A stretch of 64,000 nucleotides of DNA from Immersiella caudata (GCA_030512335.1 JAULSU010000002.1:558001-622000); one strand, 5' to 3'. Counted from the stretch's first letter, positions 19,953-32,083 are shown. Notes: generated by a model not told the origin, from the letters alone. A program made the numbers and translations.

Positions 19953-20707
19953 TTTGGCATATGTCCCTGGTTGTGGGAAGTGGTTGATCGGAGACCGCCG
20001 TAGGTGGGCTCAGGGACCCGTGGACTGCCACCTGCGATAAGTCGCCCGCGGCTGGGGAGCCTTGAGGCTCAGAGATGCCTGCAGGCTCGACCTGTGTTAC
20101 TCGGAAGCGGAAATCGACGTTGGCAGACTGTGTTCACCGGCGATCATTTTCTCCCAAAGAAAATTGGGGCTTCGTCGCAAGGCTTAACCGTTTTCTTCAA
20201 AGGGGTGGATGTTGTTATGAAATCGAGCTGTCTCGGGATGCTGCCCAGGATGTCGCTCGCTGCCACGGCACTGACCGAAGTGCCAGGGTGAGCACGGGCG
20301 CTAAGGCAAATCAGTGCCCCGCAATTTCATATCCTGGAGATGCGCTCCACTGCAGCTAGAGGATACTTAGCGTCACTAATAAGCATAGGCCTAACATGGG
20401 TACCACTTTATCTCACCAAGCAGTTGGGTGTCATCAAAGCAGTTGATGCGACAGGGCGGCTTGGCGGAAGATCCAATTGACCCCGCAGCCCCTCAACCCC
20501 TCCATTGCAAGTCGAGACGCGGGACGAAATCGAGTCACACTGAAAATAATTTGTGCCGGCATCTGCGTAAGACAGTGACTCAGGCTCAACGCCGCTCTTC
20601 AACAACCTCCCCACCTCGAAATCGACTCCTGGGAAACCTCCACTCGACAACAGTGTTATTTGAACCCATCTGCCCGTTTGCGCGTCCCTGCGAGGCATTG
20701 GTCCAGC
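19953..20707. other. Divergent intergenic region
   Basis: Promoter region shared by the Mo25 gene (-) and the isoleucyl-tRNA synthetase gene (+). No additional coding region or RNA gene is recognised. Confidence 0.5.
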
Positions 20708-23700
20708 ATGTCGATCGATTTTCCCAAGGAGGAGGAGGCTACCATCCAGAGGTGGCGGGCCATCAAGGCGTTCGAAAGACAGGTACGCAATCGAAATACC
20801 CGACGCGCCGGGATTTGGTGCAAGATAACTGTACTAACAGACTGTCAGGTCGAGTTGTCCGTAGGCAAACCCCTCTACACCTTCTACGATGGCCCTCCCT
20901 TTGCGACTGGTCTGCCGCATTACGGTCACCTGCTCGCCTCTACCATTAAAGATATCATCCCAAGATACTGGTCGCAAAAGGGCTTCCATGTAGAGCGCCG
21001 GTTCGGATGGGATACCCATGGCCTGCCTATTGAGCACGAGATCGACAAGAAGCTTGGAATTTCGGGCAAGGCGGCTGTTATGGAGCTTGGGCTAGAGAAC
21101 TACAATGCCGAATGCCGTGCTATTGTTATGCGTTTCCGTGAGGAATGGAGGCACACCATTGAGCGACTTGGTCGCTGGATTGACTTTGATAACGACTACA
21201 AGGTCTGTCGAAATAGCTCTGGGAGAACTTGAGGAGATGCTGACAATAATAGACCATGGATCCGTCCTTCATGGAGTCTGAGTGGTGGGTTTTCAAGCAA
21301 CTGTTTGACAAGGGCCAAGTCTACCAAGGCTACCGTGTGATGCCATATTCCACCGCCCTCACCACACCCCTGAGCAACTTCGAGGCGAACCAGAACTACC
21401 AAGACGTCACAGATCCAGCCGTGGTGGTATCTTTCCCCCTCCTCAAGGACCCCGACACAGCTCTCTTGGCCTGGACAACTACGCCATGGACCCTACCTTC
21501 CCACACCGGCCTTGCCGCGCATCCTGATTTTGAGTACATCAAGATCCACGACGAGAAATCCGGGAAAAATTATATCCTCCTGGAAAAGTTGCTCGGGACC
21601 CTGTACAAGGATCCCAAGAAGGCAAAGTACAAGGTTATGGAGAAATTGAAGGGCAAGGATATGCTTGGCTGGCAATATGAGCCGCTGTTCAACTACTTCT
21701 ACGACGAGTACAAGGATGTTGCGTTCCGCGTCTTCAACGCCACCTATGTCACCGACGACAGCGGTACCGGTATCGTCCATCAGGCCCCAGCTTTCGGTGA
21801 GGAGGATTACAATGTCGCAGTTGAGAACGGCGTTGTGTCGGAGCAGCGACCACCCCCTGACCCGGTGGATGAGACTGGCCATTTCAGCAGCAAGATTACC
21901 GATTTCGCCGGCATGCACGTGAAAGAAGCCGATAAGCACATCATCAAGTACTTGAAGGGAACTGGGAGGTTGATTGTCGACTCGCAGCTGAAGCATCAGT
22001 ATCCCATGTGCTATCGTTCCGATACACCTCTCATCTACAAGGCGGTACCCTCGTGGTTCGTGCGCATCACGCCCATCATCCCTCAGATGCTCCAGAATAT
22101 CGAGGATTCTCTTTGGGTTCCCTCTTTCGTCAAAGAGAAGAGGTTCGCAAGCTGGATCAAGAATGCCCGTGACTGGAACGTCTCTCGTAATCGGTACTGG
22201 GGCACTCCCATCCCGCTGTGGGTAAGCGACGATATGGAGGAGAAGGTCTGCATTGGGAGTGTTGCTGAGCTGAAGGAGCTCAGTGGATACGAGGGCGAGA
22301 TTACCGACCTCCACCGTGACAAGATCGACCACATCACCATCCCTAGCAAGCAGGGCAAGGGTGTGTTGAGGAGAGTTGAGGAGGTTTTCGACTGCTGGTT
22401 CGAGTCTGGTAGCATGCCATACGCCAGCCAGCACTACCCCTTTGAGAATGTGGAGAAGTTCAAGAAGGCGTTCCCTGGTGACTTCATCGCCGAAGGCCTC
22501 GATCAGACCCGCGGCTGGTTCTACACCCTCCTGGTGCTGGGGACTCACCTTTTCGGTGTCTCCCCGTTCAGGAACTGTGTTGTAAACGGCATGGTTCTGG
22601 CTGAGGACGGAAAGAAGATGTCGAAGCGACTCAAGAACTATCCGGACCCTTCGGAGGTGATGCAAAAATATGGTTCTGATGCCCTTCGGTTGTATCTTAT
22701 CAACTCGCCTGTTGTACGGGCCGAGCCACTGCGGTTCAAGGAGTCCGGCGTCAAGGAGGTTGTTGCTAAGGTACTCCTCCCTCTTTGGAACAGCTACAAG
22801 TTCTTCGAGGGTCAGATTGCGCTTCTGAAGAAGGTTGAGAACGTCGACTACCTCTTCGACCCCAGCATGGAGTCGGAGAACACGAACGTGATGGACAAGT
22901 GGATCTTGGCCAGCTGTCAGAGTCTGATCAAGTTTGTCAACGAAGAAATGAAGGGTAAGGCCCTCTTTTCGGACTCCTCGCTTTCGTTACTAACATTATC
23001 CCAGCGTACCGCCTCTACACTGTTGTGCCGGAAATTTTGGGCCTCCTCGACAACACCACAAACTGGTACATTCGTTTCAACAGGAAACGCCTCAAGGGGG
23101 AGAACGGGCTGGATGATACCATCCACGCACTCAACACGCTTTTCGAGGTCCTTTATACTCTCTGCAGGACCCTGGCGCCATTCATGCCATTCCTCACGGA
23201 CCACATCTACCTCAAGCTCCTCCCCTTCATCCCTCAGGAGCTCCAGGGTGCAGATGCCCGCAGCGTCCACTTCCTTCCTTTCCCAGAGGTCAGGGAAGAA
23301 CTCTTCAACCCAGTCATTGAGCGCAGAGTGAAGAGGATGCAGAAGGTCATCGACTTGGCCAGATACTCTCGCGAGAAGCGAACAGTTGGTCTGAAGCAGC
23401 CGCTCAAGACCCTGGTCGTCATTCATCACAGCCAAGAATACCTGGACGACGTCAAGTCTCTCGAGGGGTACATCACTGAGGAGCTGAATGTTCGTGACCT
23501 CGTCCTCACATCTGACGAGGCAAGCCACGGTGTTCAGTACAGTGTCACGGCTGACTGGCCCGTTCTCGGCAAGAAGCTCAAGAAGGACATGGCCAAGGTC
23601 AAGAAGGCCCTTCCTTCTGTAACCAGCGAAGAAGCTCATGGTTACGTCCTCAATAAGAAGTTGGTGGTTGACGGCATTGAACTCGGTGAAGGGGACCTTG

Positions 23701-24113
23701 TCGTCAAGCGCGGCCTCAAGGATGATGACTCTTCCAAGAACCTCGAGACCAACACCGACCAGGACGTTCTCACCATCCTCGATGTTGAGATCTACCCAGG
23801 CCTGGCAGAGGAAGGTCTTACTCGTGAGGTTATCAACCGTGTGCAGCGTCTTCGCAAGAAGGCCGGGCTCCAGACAACAGATGATGTCAAGATGGAGTAC
23901 CGGGTCCTGTCAGACCCTGAGAGCACTGGCATTGAAAAGGTGTTCGAGACTCATGCTCAAATGATCGTCAAGGCGTTGCGGAGACCCTTGGACAAGCACG
24001 AGGTGACACATTTGGAGGGGAAGACCCCGGCTGAAAAGGAGGAAGGTATCATTGCTGAGGAGGAACAGGAGGTCCAGAAGGCAACTTTCCTGTTGCGCCT
24101 CCTCAAGCTTTGA
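20708..24113 (+). CDS. ILS1: Isoleucyl-tRNA synthetase, cytosolic
   Basis: Class I synthetase that charges tRNA-Ile. Four exons, 20708..20782, 20849..21202, 21253..22954 and 23005..24113, give 1,079 residues; introns are 66, 50 and 50 nt. The first intron has a textbook TACTAAC branch point. The HIGH motif is HYGH at residues 49-52 in PPFATGLPHYGH; the KMSKR motif is at 598-602. The GWDTHGLP signature and a long CP1 editing domain (with TWTT-type and AFGEEDY motifs) lie between them, followed by the anticodon-binding domain. No mitochondrial presequence is present: the start MSIDFPKEEE is acidic, so this is the cytosolic enzyme. Length matches yeast Ils1. The gene converges with the tiny CX9C gene, leaving 164 bp. 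Confidence 0.97.
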
Positions 24114-24233
24114 TCTGTGGTCTCGATGTTGAAGGCGCGGGCTCCAAGAAGGTGCTGAATAGAGCGACAATTGATTTGCCTCTTTCAGAAATACCATGCG
24201 AAGTGTCACTTAGCCAGAAGACTAGAAATGAAC

Positions 24234-24239
24234 AATAAA
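24234..24239 (+). terminator. Candidate polyadenylation signal of the IleRS gene
   Basis: AATAAA lies 120 bp after the IleRS stop codon, inside an AT-rich island. It is within 40 bp of the 3' end of the opposing CX9C gene, so the two transcripts probably overlap at their tails. Confidence 0.4.
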
Positions 24240-24277
24240 GTAAAATAAATAAGGCCATGTGAGATGAGTGCGAGCTC

Positions 24278-24582
24278 TTATTTGCCCCCCTTTGCGACCT
24301 AGCAAGTGTCAATAAGCTTAGACGGCGAGGCGGAGAGGGGGATCCGTACCAAGAAGCAGTCCTTGAGCTTCATGAATTCCTTGACACACTTGTCCTTGTG
24401 CACCGAGTTGTAGTCTTCAACAATGCACTTCCCGTAAACGGCGGCCTGCAGGGGTTGTCAGTTCATTCCAGCAACACGCCATTGCTACTGGCATCCAATG
24501 CTTGATGCGGTTTACCCACCTCTGCAGAGCATTTTGAGGCCGCCGCAGCGAACCGCTGGATCGGTCGAGTCTTTGGCTGCAT
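24278..24582 (-). CDS. Twin-CX9C protein, NDUFAF8-like (complex I assembly)
   Basis: A 59-residue protein from three small exons, 24582..24520, 24445..24350 and 24298..24278; introns are 74 and 51 nt and the last exon codes six residues plus stop. Two cysteine pairs each have exactly nine residues between them (C-SAEAAVYGK-C and C-VKEFMKLKD-C). This is the twin CX9C helical hairpin that is imported and oxidised by the Mia40 relay in the mitochondrial intermembrane space. The run CSAEAAVYGKC resembles human NDUFAF8, which partners NDUFAF5 in complex I assembly; that assignment rests on remembered similarity. It is too small and too spliced to show as a long open frame. It shares a 438-bp divergent promoter with Sfi1. 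Confidence 0.85.
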
Positions 24583-25020
24583 GGTTTGTCTGCAGCGCAG
24601 GAGAATCGAGTCGCTGTGAGGGTTTGCAGAACCTCTTGGCGCACCTTCGAGGTTGTTGACCCGAAGAGTTAGCCCGCGAAACTCCCCCCAGAGTCACGAT
24701 TAGGTAAGGCACACCGACGAGTGCCAAGGCCAAGGTTCCGCGAGAAGACGCGCCCAGGCGCCCTTGCATCGCAAAAACGCGCCCCGCGTCAAGCTCCCCT
24801 GCCCCTTTGCGAAACTGGTGTGCTTTCCAACTCCAGCCATCTTGACTTTGCGACCTTGGTTTCTTTTTGCGCATACCCTGGGGCCACGCGCTCTTGGGAC
24901 TCTCCAGCGGAATCGCATTGCTCACAACAGTCGATAATCTTACACGGCATTTCAATTGCAAAAAATCGTTGCTGGCGCCCCATCGAATTCTATCATGCCT
25001 TCAAGGTATTGCCGTCCCAC
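24583..25020. other. Divergent promoter region, CX9C gene and Sfi1
   Basis: 438 bp between two divergent starts. No further gene or strong motif is seen. Confidence 0.45.
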
Positions 25021-28000
25021 ATGCCGCCTCACTCCTCGCTGCCCCTCCGAGACGGCAGGGTCGGGCTCCCTTCTCCGTCCTCGCATATCTCCAGCAGCCA
25101 GAACAATGACGGGGACTACTCCGACGACGGTATGGCACCCCTGCTCCCACCGCTGAGCTCTGGCGCTAACTGCCTGTGCTACTCTATCCAGACATTCGAC
25201 TTGTCGCCGAGATTGTCCGGCTGGGAGAGATCATCTACCCGACCCTTCCGGAGCGAGACCGATTACCAACCACTGCGCTCTTCCAGGCCGCCGAGCAGGT
25301 CCTGCCGGAGCACGGCTACGATGCGGAAAATGCGCCTTCGCACATCGACCGCCTCATCTTCAAGATCGGGGGGCAGCGATCAGGGGAGACGCTTGGCGAC
25401 AAGTTCAAGGCCGTCCTAGCAGGAATGAACATTCAGGTTGAATATATTCCTTCTTCCAGTCCATATCAGCAGTCTCCTGCGGTGAGACGCGCGCCGAGTA
25501 GTCGGCTATCTGCCATCAGTGACGATACTGGCAGCCTCGACTTCAACCCTCGTCTTGCTCCCGGCCGAAGAGACAGCTCCGCCTCGCGACCCCTCACGCG
25601 CTTCGCCCCGGTCGGTTCCCCTTACGAACTGCCCGTCCGGCCGCGGCCGCGTCCCGAATCTAGCTCTCCCGGGGATGTATTCTCTTCTCCAGACAGTGCG
25701 CCACCCCAGGGGGCCGGGCAGTCGGATTCTAGCAATGTGCAGTCTCCTCCGTTAGTTCGCGGCTTTAGGCAGGCGGTCGTTTCGAAAACACCGTTGGACT
25801 TTGGAGTCAAACCTCCAACGGTTGCGCCACTGAGACGCAGCCCGGGCGACAATGCGCTGGGCCAGTTCACCAACGATGAAAACAAGAGGAGGGGTGCGGA
25901 GTTTCTTGCGCCAGCTCAACCCTTTCAGTCGCATTTACCGACCATGGAGAGAATTCTCCAACCCGCGCGCCAACTCGGAGCTTTCCGTCGAGACGCGGGG
26001 ATTGCTGGACTTGGTGACAACAAAGGACTGCTGGAGTCACCTTTGATCATCCCCAACGCGCACCTTTATCACCCTCAAACTAGCGGCTCAGGCGTCTCCC
26101 GAGGAAACCACGATGGCAAATTTCAAACCCAGGATGACCAGCTATTACTTGAGCCTCCCGAAGAGCCTCCCGCTGAGGATACTCAGGTCCTGGAGGCTAA
26201 GCTCGAACAAATGACAAAAATATATGAGACGAGGTTGCTCGACGAGCTCTTTTTTGACTGGCACACCTTTTCCCGGTGGACGTGGGGGTATCACACGCAC
26301 AGTGTCTTACTTGCGACTAAATTCGACGATGATGATATCTTGGAAGAGGTTCTCGACATATGGCTAGAGGCCGCCATAGTCGCGCAGGAGACTCGCCAAC
26401 AAGAGCAGGCCGCTGCCGAGCGCGAAGAGTACATCGAAAGAATGGAAAAGCGCGCTGCTAGGGTGCACGAGATCGTCACGATGTCGACGGTTCTTCAGCA
26501 TTGGCACGGCAGCGCAAGGGAAGAAGCAGAGCGAACTGCGGTGGCGCGGCGACACTTGGTACGAAAACGCGCGTTCGACGGCTGGCGCGCGCAACATGTT
26601 CAGGACGAAGCCAAGGTCAACAACTTCGTGCTGATGAATGCCCTCCAAAGATGGGGCCAGGTTTCTCTTCATCACGAGGTCCGCCAGCAGGTGGCAGCTC
26701 GACGATACCAGCACGATCTTGCAGCCGACACTTTCAATGCGTGGTGGAAAACGCAGAAAGGCAACACCGCGGATGAATTCTGGTGTGTGAACGCTGTCTA
26801 CACCTGTCTAGATACGTGGTCTACCAGGATGGGTGATTCTATGGCCGAGGAAGCGGTGGCCGGGACCCTAGACGAGCGACTCCTCCTGAACGAAGTAATC
26901 GATATTTGGAGAGACGAAACCGAGGACTTGCAGTATAATGGCTATAATTTGACAGTCGAACACCTGAGCCGAGAATACCAGAAGATGTTGGCAACATGGC
27001 AAGAGCAAGCAAGTTTAGAGAGACTGCTCAAACACTACAACGCAAACAAGGACAGGAACCTACAATCTCGAGCTCTCAACGTCTGGCGCGCCGTCTCCTT
27101 GGAGGCGGTGCGTGAGAAGAAGGTGGCTGATATCCTGGTCATGGACGCGCCTTTCAGTCTCTGGAAAAACGAGACACAACTCAGGTTATTCCAAGGCAGG
27201 GCTGAAAGGGAAGAAATGGATGGGATTCTGCGATACTGGTATTGTGAGGAGCGGCTCGCCTGGTACAAGCGATACTGTGAGAATAAAGACAAGAGGGAAA
27301 TCCTGGGCTACTTGCTCGCATTCTCTCAACATGCCCGAGCCAAGAGGATACGAGGCGAGCAGGACGCGGATCACGTCCTCACACACTACAGACAGGCAGG
27401 CGTCTTCGATAAGTGGTTAGCGGGAACAGACCAGATGTGGAGGCACCATCACAACGCCAACCTTATTTGTCTTTATCGTACCGCCAAGCCACTCGTGGAT
27501 GCGTGGCGAGAACACCGAAGCCAGAATGTTGCTCGGGACGCAATCTATGGGAGACAGGCTGACCGGAACGCAAGAAGGAGCGCGGTGGTTACTGTGCTCG
27601 AAACTTGGCCGGGCCTTGCAGCGGAGGCACGGAGGGAACGCATGATGGTCAATTTGCGCCACTTCCGCCGAAATTACAAAATCGAACTCGCAAGATCCTG
27701 TCTAGACACCTGGTGGTTGCGAACGGCAGATGCAATCGACGACAGCAACGACGCGCACGCTTTGCACGTGAGGCATAGACGAAATGAGCTCAACGGGCTC
27801 CTTAACCACTGGGGTGAAACAACGTTGAGGGCCCTGCAAATCGGCCAAATCGCTGGGGAGGCGGAGCTGGAAGTCTATTGCGGGATGTGGCAAAACCAAT
27901 TCAACGAAGGTCGGGAGAACCAGCAGGATGCCATCGACTACGACGCGGAGCAGACACTTGGGGGGTGCTGGAGGAAATGGGAGTTCCAATCGCTGCAAAC

Positions 28001-28619
28001 CAACAGCATGAAAGCAACTGCGATTGCGCTGAAGAACAGGAACGAAGCCCGTTTCTGCGGTCATGTCCTTGATGATTGGCACCAGCTAGCCGCTCCCGAC
28101 TCAACGCATACCCTCCAACTGAGCACTATGTCCCGACGCAGCATCCGCAACCACCAAGCTGGGCGGCCGATGCCGGCACCTAACACGACTCAGCAGCTAG
28201 AATCTGTTGCGCCAACCCCAGCGCCCCTAGTTTCGATTCTACGCCAGCCGCCGTCTACATTCCGGAGCTCCCGGAACACTCTGGCCCCGGAAACCCCACG
28301 CCTTCCCGTCTCGCAGCTCGGGTTTGCGCGTGTCGGCGGCTCGGTGCGATTCGCAAGGAGCATTCGCGACCTCGGCCCAATGGACGAGTTCGACGACGAC
28401 GAATCATTGTTGCTGCCGGGCATGGAATCCAACGACCCCGGGTTCATGAGCACGCCCACAAGGCGTACGGGTAGTGAGCGACACCTCGGCTATCGGCCGA
28501 CAACGACCCCATCGGCGATATTACCCTCACCTTATGAAAGGGAGCTTAGGCGAGGGTATGGGCAGTCAACGCAGACGCGTGACTTTGCTGACATTCGGGA
28601 GGAGTCTCGCGAAGACTAA
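25021..28619 (+). CDS. SFI1: Sfi1 spindle pole body duplication protein
   Basis: Sfi1 forms a long alpha-helix that binds one centrin per repeat and builds the half-bridge of the spindle pole body (family knowledge). Two exons, 25021..25129 and 25192..28619, give 1,178 residues; the intron is 62 nt. From about residue 420 to 1010 there are roughly 20 degenerate repeats spaced about 25-35 residues with a central [LF]-x-x-W core, for example VLQHWHGSAREE, AFDGWRAQ, ALQRWGQ, CLDTWSTRM, LVDAWREH, VLETWPG and VLDDWHQLA. The N-terminal third, with LVAEIVRLGEIIYPTLPERDRLP, and the C-terminal tail are non-repetitive and Pro/Ser-rich; the tail may hold Cdk sites. Tryptophan content is far above that of its neighbours. 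Confidence 0.93.
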
Positions 28620-29020
28620 GGTGCACGCCCCAAGCAGGAATAGTCAAAAAGTTGGAAGGATTGCTTCAAGTTTTGGGTTTTGGATGAATGACGGATAAGG
28701 ATTTGCTTGTATCATTGTTGGATATACCCAGGGCATTGCATGCATCGCAGTATCGGCGTTGGCGGTTCGAATAAAGCATGGAGTTCAGGGTTACGGGTTT
28801 TGACATTGGATATCTTTTGAGTATTTTCAGTCTGGGTGATGGCGACGTATAGGAGCCGACAACTACAATGAGATAATCCTGCTTCTCGAGTCCAATATGC
28901 TCGGTTTATCAACCAACTTCGACGCACTCAGGAGATGCTGCCACATGGTGGAAGAAATGATTTTGACCATCATGAGAAGGACAAAGGCCCTATTGACAGA
29001 ATTGAGGGGGCCGTTTTGTA

Positions 29021-29047
29021 AATGCGAAGAGGTATTCGAGGCATCCT
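29021..29047 (+). repeat. Dispersed motif copy A1
   Basis: Starts AATGCGAAGAGGTATT and continues to GAGGCATCCT. It matches the copy at 31905 over about 26 bp with few differences, and lies 65 bp from a related copy at 29086. Confidence 0.5.
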
Positions 29048-29085
29048 TCCATCCCCCTCACCCTAACAAGCAAGGCCTATAGAGA

Positions 29086-29104
29086 AATGTAAAGAGGTAT
29101 GGGC
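29086..29104 (+). repeat. Dispersed motif copy B1
   Basis: AATGTAAAGAGGTATGGGC. It matches the copy at 44312 at 17 of 19 positions. Weaker similarity seems to continue for about 100 bp downstream in both places (CTCAAGGCCC versus CTTGAGCACC, then a shared GTGCAGGTGC). Confidence 0.45.
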
Positions 29105-29416
29105 GTTTTCCGACCGAGGGGTATGAACAGTGTTAAAACTCGCTCCTCACCACGTAGCTGCTCAAGGCCCATCAAGTGAACAATGTAAAGTGCAGGTGCC
29201 TCGACTCCGATGCCAAGCCCTCGCTGAACTGCCTGGTCGTTAGGGCAGGCGTTTTGCCAAGATGGCCTAGACCCACAAATGGAAGGCGGTGAGCGAAATT
29301 TCGCCCGCACTGCCCTAATTTTCAAAAACCCACAGCCAACCCAATTGATTTTCTTCGTCTCCAAGATCACCGTGACCAGATTTCGACAACCATCCTCCGT
29401 CGGCACTTCAGTCAAA

Positions 29417-29951
29417 ATGGTCAAGCCCGTGAACAAGAGTGAGCATCACCAGCCGATTACAAACGAAATGAAGAGCTTCCAATTAACACAGTCGCAACAG
29501 CCCTCCACTCCTCGAGGCGCAAGTCTCGCAAGGCGCACTTCTCTGCGCCTTCCAGCGTCCGCCGCACCATCATGAGCGCGTCTCTCAGCAAGGAGCTCCG
29601 TGAGAAGTACAACGTACGCATCTCTAATCTCTTCAATTTCTTGGCCTTTCCACTGACAAGGCGCAGGTCCGCTCTATCCCCATCCGAAAGGATGACGAGG
29701 TCATGATCGTCCGTGGCCTCAACAAGGAGAAAGAGGGCAAGGTTACCTCGGTCTACCGTCTCAAATACGTCATCCACGTCGAGCGTGTCACCCGCGAGAA
29801 GGCCACCGGCCAGAGCGTCCCTCTCGGCATCCACCCCTCCAACGTTGTCATCACCAAGCTCAAGCTCGACAAGGACCGTGAGGCTATCCTCGAGCGCATC
29901 CGCGTTGGCCGTGACCAGGCTGCCAAGGCCAAGGGCAAGGCCTCGGCTTAA
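29417..29951 (+). CDS. RPL26: 60S ribosomal protein L26
   Basis: Large-subunit ribosomal protein (uL24 family) near the polypeptide exit tunnel. Three exons, 29417..29438, 29492..29613 and 29667..29951, give 142 residues; both introns are 53 nt, and the first lies only 22 nt after the ATG, typical of fungal ribosomal protein genes. The family core SSRRKSRKAHFSAPSSVRR is followed by [20 protein letters not shown]. The KOW motif is at the EVMIVRG to GKVTSVYR segment, and the Lys/Ala-rich tail ends KAKGKASA. Codon use is strongly biased to C-ending codons, as expected for a highly expressed gene. Confidence 0.97.
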
Positions 29952-30594
29952 ATGTGCCAACACTCTGTAGGAGGATGAACGACAAAAAAGAACAAAAAGT
30001 GATTTTGGCCATCGGCACACGACGAAGGATACCCGGATTTCACGAGTCGCCGAGGTCGGCATCGGCTCTGGCGTCATGGCGGCTTACGGTTGCATGTTTG
30101 GGCGGCTGCCCATATCACAGTACGGGAACGGGCGGACTCGGATCTAGATGCAGACAATGACGAATGAGACTTGTTCTCAATGGCCATTTCACAATCAGAG
30201 TTGCTCTGCACTCTTTGTGATATGCTCCATGGGAGTTTTTCCCGAAGCCTTCCTCTGCGCACTGCTCAGAGGCTCTGCCTCGCTTCTATGTGACCACTAA
30301 CAAGCAAGCTTGCACCAGTGACTGGTTTTCCCATGTTCAAGGAACAGTTCCCGTTATACTTTGGAACAGCTTCCTCCCGAATGCCTTCACAGGTAGGGAC
30401 CACCGCTAGATTATCTCCGCGTTAACCACTAAGACTACGGTTCTCGAGGTATACGACTGGCGAAGAATAAACCAAGCCGCGAGTTTGAAGACTACGCCGC
30501 TCTCGCCTGCAGACTTCCTGGGAGATTCGTCCATGAACTCGGAGGTTTGATGGTGAGGTACACTCCAGTCGACGCAATCATAATCTTGTAAAAC
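29952..30594. other. Convergent intergenic region
   Basis: 643 bp between the 3' ends of the L26 and dehydrogenase genes. No gene, RNA or repeat is recognised. Confidence 0.5.
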
Positions 30595-31497
30595 TCAAAC
30601 CTTTTGGTTGTCCATCCACTCCTGGGCTTTTTCTTTCCACTCGTCCCGCCAGCGTGTCAGCGGCGGTCGTCCCTCGACCACATCGCCCGCGGTCCAAAGC
30701 ATTCGTTTCTTGTCCGTCTCTTCGGACACGTCATTATCCGGACAGATAATGTAGAACTTGCCCTCGGCCATCTTCTTCTGAAGATACTCAACCACCTGCT
30801 CAGGATACCACGCTCCGTCTGGCTTCTTCATCTCCTCCGAACCATTCGAACGGCCTCCCGTCATACCAGTAAACGTCCATCCGGGAACAAGCAGATGGAC
30901 ACCAATGTTGGCCTCATTCCTCAGATCAAAAGACAGATGTTCCGCCAGCGTCTTAACCGCCGCCTTGGACGAATTATAGGCCGGATTCCCCGGAGGATTC
31001 GTAATGCCCTGCTTAGAACCCGTAATCACCACCGCTGAATGACCTCCGGCTGATGCGGCAGCTTTGACTGCGGGCAGTACTGTGGTAATCCCGTTGATGA
31101 CGCCAAACAGGTTGGTGTTTACTGTCTTTTGAAAGGATTCAGCATCGGACCAGGAAGAGCGGATGCCGACGCCAGCGTTAAGGGCGAGGAGGTTGAGTTT
31201 TCCTGCACCCCTCATTAGCCTTTCCATAGGTACCATGCAAATAGGGAGGTACATACCGCCAAACTCCTCATCCACCTTCTTCTTCAACCGATCCCAGTCT
31301 TCCAAGTTCCCTACATCCATCTTGAAAAGGATTGGAGACCCTAGGTAGTTCTGAAGCTGAGAGAGTAGCTCGTCGTCCCAGTCGGCGATGATGACTTTCA
31401 TGTCGCGGGAAAGGCATTTCTCTGCTAGGGCGCGCCCGATGCCGGAGGCGCCGCCGGTGATGAGGGCTGTGTTGCCGGGGTGGAAGACGTTTGCCAT
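30595..31497 (-). CDS. Short-chain dehydrogenase/reductase
   Basis: Classical SDR with an NAD(P)-binding Rossmann fold; substrate unknown. Exons 31497..31257 and 31202..30595 give 282 residues. The 54-nt intron keeps the reading frame open if unspliced; splicing restores EEFGGKLNLLALNAG. The cofactor loop TGGASGIG is at residues 14-21 and NAG at 89-91. Catalytic Ser143 and Tyr156/Lys160 (YNSSK) have the classical 13-residue spacing. Asp39 in the IIADW strand end suggests NAD preference (inference). After the core, GWTFTGMTGG replaces the common PGxxxT motif region. No signal peptide is seen. The gene is divergent from the DUF6601-like gene, with no sign of a metabolic cluster around it. Confidence 0.92.
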   Translation of the reverse strand: MANVFHPGNTALITGGASGIGRALAEKCLSRDMKVIIADWDDELLSQLQNYLGSPILFKMDVGNLEDWDRLKKKVDEEFGGMYLPICMVPMERLMRGAGKLNLLALNAGVGIRSSWSDAESFQKTVNTNLFGVINGITTVLPAVKAAASAGGHSAVVITGSKQGITNPPGNPAYNSSKAAVKTLAEHLSFDLRNEANIGVHLLVPGWTFTGMTGGRSNGSEEMKKPDGAWYPEQVVEYLQKKMAEGKFYIICPDNDVSEETDKKRMLWTAGDVVEGRPPLTRWRDEWKEKAQEWMDNQKV

Positions 31498-32083
31498 CTT
31501 GCACCGTGGTGTTGTTCAACTTGTAACAGGGGGAGATGGGAAGGGGTTTCGGGTGATGACGTGGGGATGGATGGGAGTGAGGTGAGGTGTACGTCGTTCG
31601 GTTCCCCGCATCTGCTAAAGGTGGTGATCCACAACAGTTGAACGATGGCTTAAATCCGGTCGGGGAGTTTGTTGATGGTATCTCCGTGAAAGAGGTGAGC
31701 CTATTGGTTCATTGATCTCTTCCTTTTATTCAGGGGTTGATGGGTTTGGGTGGTGGCATTATTACCAAGGGGAAAGAGCTCCATGGAGATCGTGGCAGGG
31801 CACCCAATTCACCTCCCCTTGGAGTGGCACGCAATGGGGAAAATGAGACTGACCATCCATAAGCCAGGCGGGAGCCTGTGACGAAGCGAAAAAAGGGGGT
31901 TGAAGATGTAAAGAGGTATTTTGAGGCATCTCAGCCCATATTTCTTACAAGGGCACTTTGAAAGCTGCATACACCCACCAATCGCAAGATGCAGTTCTCA
32001 CCGCCGACAGACAAGATGAACCTCCCTCAAGACCACAGCTATCACCCACCACAACATTAAACCCCATCCCAAACATCAACACC
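31498..32083. other. Divergent intergenic region, SDR and DUF6601-like genes
   Basis: Promoter region shared by the two genes. It holds a copy of the dispersed AATG-AAGAGGTATT motif at 31905-31931. An open frame without ATG continues upstream of the DUF6601-like gene to 31958. Confidence 0.45.
31905..31931 (+). repeat. Dispersed motif copy A2
   Basis: Starts GATGTAAAGAGGTATT and continues to GAGGCATCT. It is the closest partner of the copy at 29021 and lies about 180 bp before the start codon of the DUF6601-like gene. Confidence 0.5.

Larger units (their letters stand above)
28620..29416. other. Intergenic, RPL26 upstream region
   Basis: Upstream region of the L26 gene. It contains two copies of the AATG-AAGAGGTAT motif (29021 and 29086), listed separately. 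No gene is seen. Confidence 0.5.

Noticed and set aside
21493..22665. 390-codon minus-strand frame opposite IleRS
   Set aside because: It lies wholly within the third exon of isoleucyl-tRNA synthetase, whose family motifs fix the real strand.
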